Part shown: positions 1-12,500 of the stretch, piece after piece
How positions within the stretch are numbered: position 1 is the first letter of the stretch
Layout of the letters: every line of letters begins with the position of its first letter
Notes under the pieces: model-generated
Told to the model about the DNA's origin: nothing
The model's input: only the letters and a program-made list of their open reading frames with translations
The model's database searches: none
Made by a program: the position numbers and the translations under genes
Assembly (NCBI GenBank): GCA_029948255.1
Contig: JALIZF010001808.1
Location: 434,001 to 498,000, forward strand
Origin: Telmatactis stephensoni
Taxonomy: Eukaryota; Cnidaria; Anthozoa; Actiniaria; Isophelliidae
DNA length: 64,000 nt
Direction: 5' to 3'

Positions 1-556
1 GCCTAAATCTCATTTTTGATCCAAATTTTCGTTTTGGATTAACACTTTAATTCAACTTTCATTGGCCAAAACTACTTACAAACAACTTAAACTTTCTTAT
101 AGAAATGGTTTTAGTCTTGTACAAAAGCTATTCTTCAACTCAGGAGTTTTTGTTCGTTCACTGCTCGAACTTGAAAAAAATCCCCTCTTAATTCCTTCAA
201 ACTTCACTGTCTTGCTAATTTGAACATGCTCTTTCCAGCTATATGGTAATTCTTTTTCTGTTTTACGAATTTAAAAATACCTGATAGTTAAAAGCTCATT
301 CTTTCAAGTTCTCTCTAACCTGTGAGAAGATAGCAATGATGGCAGGAGGGGTAAAGCATTTCCCCTGGAATATTGCTTTCGGCTAGATATAAGAGTACAA
401 TATTACATTGTTTTTTCTTTAAAATGGGGGAGGGGGTGGCTTGCCACCCAATCTTCACCCCCCTCCCCCTGAATTCGCCCCTGAGACAACTATGTTCTAA
501 TAATAAGATATATATAGTAATTAGATCTAGTATGTCATTTACAATGTTTGTTTTAG
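1..556. other. Intron of SMUG1, left edge of window
   Basis: This is non-coding sequence upstream of the first visible SMUG1 exon. It ends in a pyrimidine-rich acceptor (ttttag at 551-556). I see no exon for the conserved uracil-pocket segment that should precede the visible part of SMUG1, so that exon is probably outside the window. The G- and C-rich stretch near 424-480 looks like a degenerate repeat. Confidence 0.5.
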
Positions 557-1082
557 GTTCCATTTGGTGATCCATATTATGTTAAACAATGGCTAAACAT
601 AACGGGAAAAGTTAGTAAACCACTTCATGAGCACCCAAAAAGACCAATTCTTGGTATGGACAGTACAAGAAGTGAAGTTAGTGGATCAAGATTTTGGGGA
701 TTTTTTAAGAAATACTCCATACTACCAGAGAACTTTTTCTCCAGCTGTTTTGTGTACAATTACTGTCCATATGTATTTATGAATGAAACAGGAAAAAACA
801 TTACACCAGACAAGATCCCTGCTTGTCAAAGAAAAGAACTATTTGAGTTATGTGATAATGCATTATTAAAAGTAGCTGATTTACTGAATGTGGATATTGT
901 AGTGTGCCTTGGTAAATTTGTGGAACATCAGGTGTAAATTACTATTTAAAGATTCTGGTATTCAAGTACATGGATTGATGCATCCAAGTCCTGCTAATCC
1001 AAAAGCCAATGCAAATTGGGAAAACATTGCATTGGATCAACTTGATCAGGCAGGAGTTATGCAATATATAGTACCAAAATAA
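557..1082 (+). CDS. SMUG1: SMUG1 uracil-DNA glycosylase, C-terminal part (one frameshift)
   Basis: Single-strand-selective monofunctional uracil-DNA glycosylase, a nuclear base-excision repair enzyme that removes uracil and 5-hydroxymethyluracil. The exon opens after acceptor ttttag with VPFGDP. It continues through HPKRPILGM, SEVSGSRFWGFF, NYCPYVF and the second catalytic motif MHPSPANPKAN, then ends with stop TAA at 1080-1082. These blocks match the family in order and spacing. The frame breaks once: frame 1 (557-934) reaches a premature TAA at 935-937, while the homologous C-terminus from RCKLLF onward reads from 930 in another frame. One extra base, or two missing bases, near 926-931 explains this. 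The N-terminal exons lie left of the window. A possible poly(A) signal AATAAA is at 1693-1698. I read it as a real gene with an assembly indel or a broken allele; a pseudogene is less likely because the flanking codons are well conserved. Confidence 0.9.
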
Positions 1083-1776
1083 CATTGTATTAGAACTCTG
1101 TAATTTATGTTAGGGATGTTAATTAAAGCTGGTTTTGTTTGACTATTTAAGCAAACACTCAGAACAATGATGGCTCTAATATGTTGGATGCATTTGAACA
1201 CTGCTTTAAGCCAACAATGTTCAAAAGTTCTTTTACATTATCACTAAACCGTAACACCACCTTGCATCCATTTGAACACAGCTGCCCAATAACTGCCAAT
1301 ACTGTTGGGGAAGACAATGTTGGATGTTGATAGCATGCCATTTGTTGTCCAGTGTACAAAATGATAGTGTAACAAATTAACTATTTATCCAATAGCACTA
1401 TCTACTCTGTGCAATTGGATTCTGAATTTCTCTTCAGCTTGTCCCCCAGCTCCAGCTCTTTTGTTTCTATGGTGCTAATAAGTGATTATAGAAATTTGGT
1501 GATGCTTTACTGGAATATGATTGTTTTAGGAACTATATACTTAGCCATTATGCATTCCCAAATATTCTTTATATTTTTACAGTAAATACTTTTTATTATT
1601 TTTATTACTTTTTGATATAATTGCTGTTTGTGACAAATTTTACAGAAACAAAGGGTCATTCAATACACTGAATAACATATTACTGATTTAAAAATAAATC
1701 AACATTGATTTATTTATGTATGAGGAAACATTTGTTCCCTTCAATATGTGTAAAATAATTCTTTTCTCATTCTATG

Positions 1777-1962
1777 TAATACAACAAGAGATAAATGGAA
1801 ATTTGTAACACTCTGTAAAAACAGAGAGAACTGACTGATGTTTCAAACCTTAGCCCTTTGTTGGAGTGTTGCTCTGATGAAGGGCAAAGGCTTGAAACAT
1901 CAGTAAGTTCTCTCTTTTTATACAGTTTTAAAAATTTCCATTCATCCCATGTTGTATTTTCA
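1777..1962. repeat. Foldback element with hammerhead-like core
   Basis: The two arms are imperfect inverted copies. The left arm reads through aatggaaatttg and gagagaactgactgatg; the right arm reads catcagtaagttctctc and aaatttccatt. The right arm contains CTGATGA (1874-1880) followed 13 nt later by GAAAC (1894-1898), the order of the two conserved hammerhead ribozyme core strands. The putative stem II between them is weak (about three pairs including one G-U). It may be a fragment of a ribozyme-bearing retroelement or an ordinary foldback MITE. Confidence 0.55.
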
Positions 1963-1993
1963 TACACCAACACAGCCCAAACTAGTTCACTAA

Positions 1994-2269
1994 GGGAGCA
2001 TTCATTTTTTAGGGGGGTGGGGGGGGGGGGGGGGTGGGGGGGGGGCTGGAGGAATTGAGGGGTGGGCCAAAAAAAATTTACTCTATGAAAGGGGGTGGGT
2101 CATGTTTTCCTGAAAGTTAAACCAGGTCAAGGGACCCTATTTTCATATTTGGAAGTGGGGTGGGTCATCAATATAGTTCAATTCCTTACCGTGGGGGCTT
2201 GCATTTTTTTTGTATTTGATTCCTACAATTCCTCTGGCCCATCCCCCCTCCTAAAAAATGAATGCTCCC
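1994..2269. mobile_element. PIF/Harbinger-like MITE (TAA duplication)
   Basis: The terminal inverted repeats start GGGAGCATTCATTTTTTAGG and end with the complement. Direct TAA trinucleotides flank both ends (1991-1993 and 2270-2272). A 3-bp TWA duplication with G-rich ends is typical of PIF/Harbinger. No transposase is inside. The interior holds a long poly-G tract (about 2018-2046). Confidence 0.75.
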
Positions 2270-2989
2270 TAACTAGTCTTTGTTATAAATCTTATTCTAT
2301 TTTATGACTTTCTAAAAAATCTCTAAAAAAGTTCCTTGTAAAAACAGCAAGGAATAAAATATATTATGAGCAGATAACACTTGAATAAATTTTCAAAATT
2401 ACAAAGCTTATATTAAAATTGTATAAAATGCTTTGGAATAATTTTCATTAAATATTTCATTATAACTCTCTAGTTAAAGTTACCATTTTTGGCCCTCGGT
2501 TTCCCCATTACTTCTCTATGCATGTCTCTACTAGATTATAATGAGTGTTAGCTAATTTTCATGCATGCAATGCACTTCCATAAAGCAGACAGAGTGATTT
2601 AGCACATGCAACACACTGTGACAACTGGATACAAGATGATGAATTTATCACATTCGTTAGTTGTGTGACTATCGTGACTTGATGCCACATTCAGGATGCC
2701 ATTTTGCTTGTTCTCACATCCTCTTCTTGACAGTAGTGATGTCAACAGTAATTTTGAACAAAATTTGTCAGGGTGCATGGCATTCCCTTTCATGTCACAG
2801 GATGTTTGCTAAATCACTCTACTGTATGACTGAACATAGCACGGAGCCTTAAAGCAATTCGCTGTTCAAAACTTGACATTCATTTCTCAGTCATACAATA
2901 CCTGTTTTACTCTTTGAATTTGGATTACACAAAAACTTTGAAGTGCACATTAAAAAAAGGTAACACAAAGAAAAAGTGCTATTAATGTA

Positions 2990-3281
2990 TTTCCTCGATT
3001 ATACTCTAAGAGCTTATTCTAAATTTTGTGGACCAGGGGGTGTTTAATCAAAGGGAGGTGCTTATTTAAAGGAGAGGTGCCTGATTTCAAAAAGAAAAAA
3101 AAATCCTCATACAGGAATTAATAATCCTAAAATAAAAAGCAAAGTCTTATGCAATCTCTTATTGTATTGAATTTTTTTAGAGGGAAGAGGGATTGCTTGA
3201 TTGAGGTGGGGGGAGGGGCCCGCACATTTCAAATATCTTCAGGGGGGTGCTTAATCAAGGGAAGGTACTTAATTGAGGAAA
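2990..3281. mobile_element. MITE with TA target site
   Basis: The ends are inverted (TTTCCTCGATTA at the left; TAATTGAGGAAA at the right, one mismatch) and are flanked by TA dinucleotides at 2988-2989 and 3282-3283. Subterminal AGGTGCTTA-like blocks are also inverted. TA flanks suggest Tc1/mariner-type mobilisation. There is no coding content. Confidence 0.65.
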
Positions 3282-3732
3282 TATGTAATAGTTTTGGATG
3301 ATAATGTTACAAATAAAAGGTTAATATGAAAGCAACTGTCATACAGAGTGCAGAAAATAAACTCACAAAAATGTAGTACTATAAGAACTAATATAACAGA
3401 AAATACTCAGGTGGTGGTTCACTTTTTTATGGGTAATATATTGTCTGCACTGTAAAGTCATTGTTGCTGGTTGTAGAATTACCTCTGCATAATTACATGT
3501 CCTGCCACACTTAACTCTCAACTGGCAAATTGGTCAATAGGCTACGTACCAAAAACTGACCCACACGGGTCTCAATTTTCAGATAGAGGAAGAGTTTTCA
3601 TAATTTATCTCTGAACATGGTAGCCTTAATCAACCAATTCCCAGTCAAGAGTTTTGTCTTCCAGGGTATGTTATTATACAAATAGTTGAAAATAGTAAAT
3701 AAATTTATTATCATTTTATTTGCTGAGAAGCT

Positions 3733-6541
3733 TCAATTTGATGATAAATCCTCAATGCACTTGATTGCTCTAATTTCAGATGAGATTGGAGCTTCAACCA
3801 TAAACTTCACCCCAAACCACTTACTTTGTACCTGTTGAGTATTCAATAGAAATTGTGTTTGTTAAATAACTGCTTACAATACAGGACAAGCTAGAGTAGA
3901 TTTCATATGACCGTGAAAATGGTACGGCATGGTTACAGCAGGAATTTCAGATGTTTTAGACAACACAGCACTAACAGTCACAACACAGTCCTTTTCACAA
4001 TCATACAAAATCCATTCTTGACTATCATGCATAAATCATATTTACTTTTAATTAATAACTATCATTAGTCACCTTTTCAAAGTGTTCGGACTTGAGGGTA
4101 GAATATTCAATTAAAACTTCTCTGAGCTCAGATTCTTTTCGTAAATCAAAGTGAGATAATTCACTGGTCAAATCTTGGCACAGTCGTTCTAGATATGCTT
4201 TGGCTTCTGCACAATTTGAATTAGCCTAGTATACAAGACAAGATAAAGTTCATTTTCTGATTTGTTCTAGAAATATGTCAAAATTGAATTCCCATACCAC
4301 TGCCCATCTTTGGGTTAAACTTTCACTGTTTTCATCATTTGTACCATTCGCAGTAGGATTCTACAAATCAAGCAAAAACCATTAATGTACACCAACTCAA
4401 TAAATTATGGTCAAATCAATTGAAGTTATTCCAAAAATACATGGAAACTAGCAGTTGAAGCTGTGTCAGCATATGAAGATACCATTAACGATGACTAAAA
4501 GGAAATCTGTGCAGTTTTAAATGGTATTTGCACTACTGACATTGCAAAATTAGCCTTTGTGAATGCTTTTGTTACAGACAGCTAAAATGCTCAAAACATC
4601 AGAAGTGTATGTACTGTAAGTACATTAATTCATAAGATGGAATCCAAGTAAGAGATAATTAATAACTGTAAATTCATTGAAGTCTTCAAGGTACATACTG
4701 TCATTTCTTCACACACTCTAATCTCTGTATCCCAATGTAAAAATGTATCAACAGCTTGCTCTACTCTAACCAAAAGATTCTAAAATAAAGAACATTCATT
4801 AGCCATCAATAACTTCAATGGGAAAACAATGTTTACTACGTTATTTAATATGCATGATAATATCATAAATAATATCAAGTGTAAATTATTAATGTGGCTA
4901 AATGTAATTTAGGTAAAGTCAAAATAGAGGCACCCTTGCTAACGGTCTTCATGCTGCAGAAACATTCCCAGAAAAAGGGGCTATACAGCTACATATATAC
5001 TAACTATAATATACCTTGGCACTTTTGACATATTCTGCAATGCTTTTTAAATCACTGACAACAAGATTTTCCTCTGGCTCCTACCAAGAGTTAAAGATTT
5101 CATCAGGGGTATGAAGACAATAAAAAAGATGTCAATAGGATATACTTACTTTATGATTGTCCAACTCATGGCATATTTTACTAAGAGCAGCACAAGCAGA
5201 CTATAACAGTAAATTGAAAAATAAACATCAGTAAAAATAAAAAATGGAGAGATGAATAGAGGAGCTGTGCCATTATTTTATTTCAGGTGTGTTATGTAGT
5301 AAAGCAATAATCAGATTTTTTCATAAACTGTTACCTTTAAATATGTATCAGTTGGTTCACCATCTGATAAGAGTTTAAACCATACACCAAGACCTAAAGT
5401 TGTAATTAAATTAAACAGAATGAAAAACACAAATGGGTAACAATTCCATAAACATGATTGTGAAATGTCAGTAATGCAAGTACTATTTTAATTCTGTAGT
5501 AAAGATTTCAATTGAGTCACTGACACACTCCAAACTAGTGCACTGCCTTACTGACTAAACATCTAAAAGCTGTACATACCTGTTAGTTACCTGTTTAGTT
5601 TCTACCTTCTTGTAGACTGTCAACCTATAGCTAACTTCCTGTATACAGTGTAACTACTCTACCACTAGATGAAAGATACAAATAGTCAGGCATATTAGAA
5701 ATATTATAGTGTTTGCTTCATTGTGTAAATAAAGACTCAGAAAAATCTGAGCCCCCAGCGGGGATTGAACCCACAACCTTTGGATTTCTGGTTCGATGCT
5801 CTAACCAGTGAGCTATGGAAGGCTCTAGTAGTAATCAGGCATATTATTATTATTATTATTATTATTAAACATTTTTCTGTTTCATGGTTAAAAATGAATC
5901 CACTTCTTTCGACTTCACCTGTTGCTCTTTCTTCAAATGTATTTTGTAGCTGATTGATAAGTTCATGCAGATGTCGATTTAAGGACTCCATGTATTTCTA
6001 CAAAAATACAATTAACAAAAAGTATTTTGTTAATTAACTAACATTAGTTTTAAAAGGATTTGCTCATGGCCATTCATGTGATGGTGCCTCATGGTACGGT
6101 AACAACAAATCTAAACAAATTTCAAGCTCATAATAAAATGTAATAGATTATCTAAATATGATATGAAAGTCAAATTCTAATGTTGACTTGACCTTCTGAT
6201 AGTAAGAGGATCTCATAACAGTCATAAACACAGTATAAATCCCACCTTGCATTTAACTACTGGTGCATTTTCATCATAAACTTGTTTATCAGTTATCAGT
6301 TCTGTGTTTTCTGTTGAGGCACTTTTTCTTTTATCCAGCTGGGCCTTTGCTGCTTCTAATTCCTAAAAAATACAAATTTCTTGTAGCTACATATTCATGG
6401 GATAAACATATACTATATATAGTATACTGTACCTCATCAAATCCTGTCAAAAATAAATGAAGTATTCCATCTTTTCTTAAAATCTTCAAGGAAACATTTT
6501 GAGGTAAGTAATAATTGGAAGCAATATTAAAAAAAACAGAC

Positions 6542-6572
<31 letters not shown>

Positions 6573-9500
6573 CAAAACAAAACAAAACAAAACAAAACAA
6601 AACAAAACAAAACAAAACAAAACAAAACAAAACAAAACAAAACAAAACATAACATAACAAAACAAAACAAAACAAAACAAAAAAACCAGATCAACGATTG
6701 AGTGAAGGAAACAAGCAAATCATTTCAATGAACTATCTATACCTTGTGTGCACATATTCTTGATAAAAATCTTTGGAATTCTCTTGTTTTTCCTAAGGAA
6801 ATTATGATAAATTACATTAAGCAATCAGGTCTCTGCAAAAAGGACTACTAACTGTATATTTGTGGGTATTAAAAATAATAAAAATAAAAGCAAAACATCA
6901 AATCAGAAATGATAATTTTACCATTTAATGAACTATGCTTAATTAATGATGGGACTATTCTCTCTGGCAGTGCTTCTTGTAAAGCCTCTTGTACCCATTC
7001 AAAGTGTGCTTCACTCCTGTGTACTTCATACAGGGGAAACTGGTAATTTGGAAGGGTTGTCTACAATAAATAATATCAGCATTTTTAGTTGTAACATACA
7101 TACATGTTTATGCACAGACAATATCATTTGATGAAAATATCATTTGCGATGAAACACACCTTGGTAACAACTTTAAATGTTGCATTTTTTTGATCCGTCT
7201 CTGAGTATGTTACATTAACTCTTAGCATTTCAGTTGAAGGGGTTGGTGTACTTGGTCTGAAAAAGAATCATCATTGATTAGGGATATAAATGATGTTCTA
7301 CAATAATATTAAAAGGGATTAATACCAAAAACTCTAAATTCAGAATGCAAAGATATCAGTTGATTTTTCCCTTGGCAGTGCATCCCCACCCCTCTGTCTA
7401 TGCTTGTCCTCTACACAGGACTCAGAGTCCTGCACCTGCTGTCTGCATGTGTCAGTATTGTCTGTATTGTCTTAAATATTTTGGAGTGATGCACCATTTG
7501 AAATATTAGTAGAAATGTGTCTTGTCACATTAATTTCACTGTGGCTAAGGTCTTGTCTCTTGTGTCTAGCACACATCAGTTAGTGGTGTGGTTCAGGTCC
7601 CCAGTGACGTTGAAGTAGAGGTGTTAGTACCACGTACACCAGAAAGGGGGAAGTGTTTTGGACTGCTGGCCTCTACATCTCCCCCTCCCTAACATGCAAA
7701 AAAATTACTTACTGCTTTGTTAGCTTGGGTCTTGATTGTCCTTTGTCTTGAGACGAACATATTTTAGAATGACTTGCTAATTCACTTACTCTAAAAACCA
7801 AAGATATTATAACCTCTTGTAAACTGACTGATTAAAATTCACTGTCAGTCCAACCAAACATTTTTCTCACCTTATCTTCTCTGAACAAAGTGTACACGAG
7901 AGCATCAGGTCCTCTTCTCCAGTGCTGAGAGTTCTCTCCTAGAATAATTCATTGACAATTAATTTTTAGATTTCCATTCTTGGGTTTCATTTCTTTCATT
8001 TTCTTTTCATTTTTTTCATTTTTAGATTTCCATTCTTGGGTTTCATTTCTTTCATTTTCTTCCTAATATAGCAGCTTTTCAAATTTAAAGACTATAAAAA
8101 TTTCCTGAAAATCTTTAAGGTTTGAAGTTATGTGACCTTTTCTTAAAATGGAGACATAATTTGATACTGATCTACAGGGCTGTGTTTTGCTGACAGCTAG
8201 GAATGGCTTTAGGTCAAACAGATACAAAACTATAACTATATCCAGATATATTTGGAAAAATTGGAAAACACATCATTTTTGCTGTGGATAGGCTTCTCAT
8301 TCATACTAAAACAGCATTTCGTTTCTCTCATGCCATTCTAGCAAAAATAAAGGGGAAACATGATGAATGTGGTGTGTTTTCAAAGTTCTCTGGATTAGTA
8401 TGGGTATAGACTGATTAAGTATTATTTTGGGACAACCACCAAGAGTCAGAGTTCTTTAATTATATATTTGAGGTATTAAGCAAGTACCTCATTCTAGATC
8501 TGTACATACCTTCCCTTGCAGTATAACACCATTTGGTTGTTTTGCTTCCTTGGCAAGAATTTTGTCCAACTAGTTTAATCTGTAAAGTTAAAACTAGTTT
8601 TTAGAAACACTCATTTCTATTGTTACCACCGTGTGCATAATTATGCGTCAAGCCAGACCAATGTCTCGATTGGAATTTGGTCAATAGACTACCGGGAAGC
8701 CAGCAAAGTGTACAGACATTGTATAGAAAACTCCGCCTCTGTCTGGATTTTTGGTAGCCTATTGACCAAATCCCAATCGAGACTTCAGTCTGGCGGGATG
8801 CTTAGTTTTGCACATGGTGGTAAAGCAGCAATCAAGGTATCAGAGAAAAACAAAACACTTGTAAAAAAAATGAAATGAACTACAATGGAGAAAAAGTAGG
8901 AATTAGAAATAAAATGAAAAAATGGGATTAGAAAGCAAAAATAATGAAAAGTAAAAGTGTTTTAATGAAATGAATTGATTTACATACAGCAGACTTGTTT
9001 CCTGACTTATGTATTTGATTCTTTATGTCTCCAATAACATCAAGGTATTTCTTGCTCATTTCTTGATGCTGAAAATGTCACCAGAATCAGGGTCATTGCA
9101 AATTAGATAGTTGTGTTGTCTGTATGGCTGGAGAGTGATTTGTAAACTGTGCATATTATGTTGTAGTTGAATTGAATGTTATCATGTAATACTAATTCTA
9201 CTGCCTAGCATGTGCTAGATTTTGATCTTACAGTATTTGCAGTACATATAGTGCAACTAGTGAGTACATCCAAAACTTAGAATAGCATGCTATTGACAAC
9301 ATTAAGCATGCACTGTTATTTCTGTTTTAGTCAGTGAAATGTAATATTCTTTTTCTGACAAATATATATGCTTAGCTATAAATTGTCACTCAAACACTCA
9401 GTCATCCATTCATTGAGTTATGGATGCAGTTAATTGGCTGATAAACAGTAAAGAATCTATAGTTGCACTCAGACTCTTATCAAGTTTCTCTCACACTTGG

Positions 9501-12500
9501 CATCTTAACTCAATGATTGCAAACTAAGTGATAAGATTTACATTTATGATTGACTTTTGAGCTATGGATAGCTCTTCCTTTGTTGCAATAAGAACTTCAC
9601 TGGCAGCATAATACCTGTACAAAATTAAAGACAAATAATTATAATGATAAAATAATTATTGGAAATTTAATAGTACATGTACTAGTTTTATGTAGGGTTG
9701 ACTTCCTAACTCCTAAATTGAATAATTTAAACAAGATCCATGAATCGAAGGTATAATTGTATATTGAGTGTTTAAATATAAATATAATAAAGAATTAAAA
9801 TAGGAGCTCCTGGAACAGAGAGAAAGATTTACAGTGTATGTTGTAGTTTGAAATTATTTTTATTTTGAAAATTCTATGACAAGTTAATATTATAAGACAA
9901 TGAAAAATAGAAGTCCAACTGGTTTTAAAATTTGAAACCAAAAATAATTTCAAACCACAAATTTACATTCAGGAATAAACATGTTTTTTTTAGAAAAGAC
10001 GATCACAACAAAGTACAGTAAGCTTGTTCTCCTCTCTCTGTAAGTAGGAGTCCCCATTCTGAAATGTTAAATTTTACATAAAATAGCATTGTAGTTTATT
10101 TTTATGTAAGTCGTATCAATGTATAAATGGTCAGTAAGAATATAAATTATGTTATGAAAATCAAACAAAATGTATAATTATTATGGTAGTTGCAGTTCAG
10201 CTCTTTGCATAAGTATGGTTAAAATATCATCAGCTGTCTTGCCACTTGCTTTTATTCAGAGGAACGTAATCTTTATAAATAACGTCATCAAGACATCATC
10301 CAAATCCGGCACATAAACACATTGAGATTAACAAAAGTACCAGAAAATATTAAGTTTTAATTTTTTTAGTAGCATTAAATCTTGAATGATGGTTAGCTTT
10401 TAGCATTCACGTATGGGTCAAAAACATTTCCAAACAATATGGTCTTACTGCTGCAAGAGCTGATGCAAGAGCTGTACATTTTTGCCAAACTCTTTCTTTG
10501 ACCTTCAAAATTAAGAAGTGAGTTGTTAGGAACAGGGACAAACCAACTAACAGAAGAAGAGAAACTCTTAAAATGAGATGACGGAGATAGAATTTGTATT
10601 ATTATAGGGAGCAAGGGTTGGCCAAGTGGTAAGACCACTGGTCCATCACCTCTGTGGTCCCAGGTGTCATTCCCACCTAGGGCATCACATGTGACTTGAG
10701 TACTGTGTTTGTTTGTTCTCTCCCTTGTTTCAAAGGTTTTTCTCTAGGTCCTCTGGCTTTCCTCCCTTAGTTAAAATGAATGAGTGAGCTGAGAGTTGAA
10801 TATACAAAATTTAATGTTGTGGTAGTGTGTGTGTGAGAGAGATATATTATAGTGGAAGCGCCTATAAACTAGCTGTTCATATAGCTAATTGCTCTTCCAC
10901 TATAAACAAAGTACAATTTAGTAATAAATCTATACTTCATTGAGTGTGAAATAAAGACTTGGATAAATCCGAGCCCCCAGCAGGACCTGTTTGGCACTAG
11001 AGCATTCCATAGCTCAGTGGTTAGACTATCTTACCGGCATCCAAAAGGCATGGGTCAATCCCCACTGGAGGCTCGGATTTTCCCCAGTCTTTATTTCACA
11101 CTCAATGAAGAATACATTACTAACATCTTTCCAAGTGACAATCCCATTCATTAAAGTGCAATTTATTTTATTATTTTGTATTTAGAATTTGTATGGTATG
11201 GAAAAACCTTAAGGTATAACATTTATGTATTGCATGACTTATTTACATGAAAATGTTATTTTGTATTTTTTCTGCTAATATATGTCAATTCTGGTATCAG
11301 CAGGTATATACATGTAATGGTCAATCTTTAAGCAAGGTATGATAAGTATAGAACTATGTACTTATTGACTGAGTGGGAGAGCCCAATGGGAAAATATTTG
11401 GCTTGAGGTTGATATAGCCATACGAGTCATACCAACCTAGTGCAGTGAGGTCTGTACAAATGACCAAGAGTCATATATCTTCTTGTCTGGCCCAACCTAA
11501 CTCAGCCAATAAGCATTTTATCATACATGTATGACTCTGTTTGGTCATTTCATTTATATTTTTGGATGTGTGCACAGGTCTAGGTCCAGATACCAGTTTT
11601 TCTGGACCATCTTTGAAAATTTGCCCCGTCACGTGACTATTTTCAAAGGCCTTCCTAAGAGCGTACATACATGGTATATATGGTAGAATTTCATTTTATT
11701 CTTTATTAATTGAACAGAGCAGTTCTTGTATAATTTTGACAAACTTTGCATTAATTGTTGCACCATATGGTGTGCGCTATATCGTTAAGCATTTTTATTA
11801 ATTAGCACAGAACTCAGACTTTGTGCACAAAATAATGATCACAAAACAACAGACTCAAGTCAAGGCTTGAGTGGATACATGTAAATCTATAAACTCACTG
11901 CTTTTTATCTAACCCAGCCTTAACTTGAATCTATTTTGTGTTTATCCATGTGTATATGGAAAAGTCTATTCTATTATATAGGTTGATTCCAATATAGGAA
12001 CATGGTTACTGGGCATTCTCCAAAAAATACAATAACATACCTTGTTTTTTTTTAGAATTTTGTACAAGAATTTGAAATATTTGACTTAATGACCTAGCAA
12101 CCAATTATAGTAAAATTCATCTCATGAAAGATTTATAAGAATAAGATACATAGATTCTTACCTGTCCTTCAAAGCCTTGGTCTCACTTTGTGCCTCATAA
12201 AGTCTTTTCTTTGTAGCTTCAAGTTGTCTTTGCAAATCTTCTTTTTCAAATTGAGTCTATACATTAATACAAGGGGCAAATCTAAACTAGAGCAAATATT
12301 ATTATCTGTCTGGACAGGTTATATACCAAATGATAATTTACAAATTTGTCTCAAAGGACATCCAAATGACATATTTTCAGACAGATAATAACTTGACTTA
12401 TGAATATTGGTCTTTAACCCATTTTAGGTCCATTTTTTAAAGATTTGTGACAAACAATTTTGTACATTTCTAGTATAAATTGGTCCATTATAAACAATAT

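Noticed and set aside
6331..6718. Overlapping Phe/Cys/Val-rich reading frames
   Set aside because: They are translations of the (AAAAC)n satellite.
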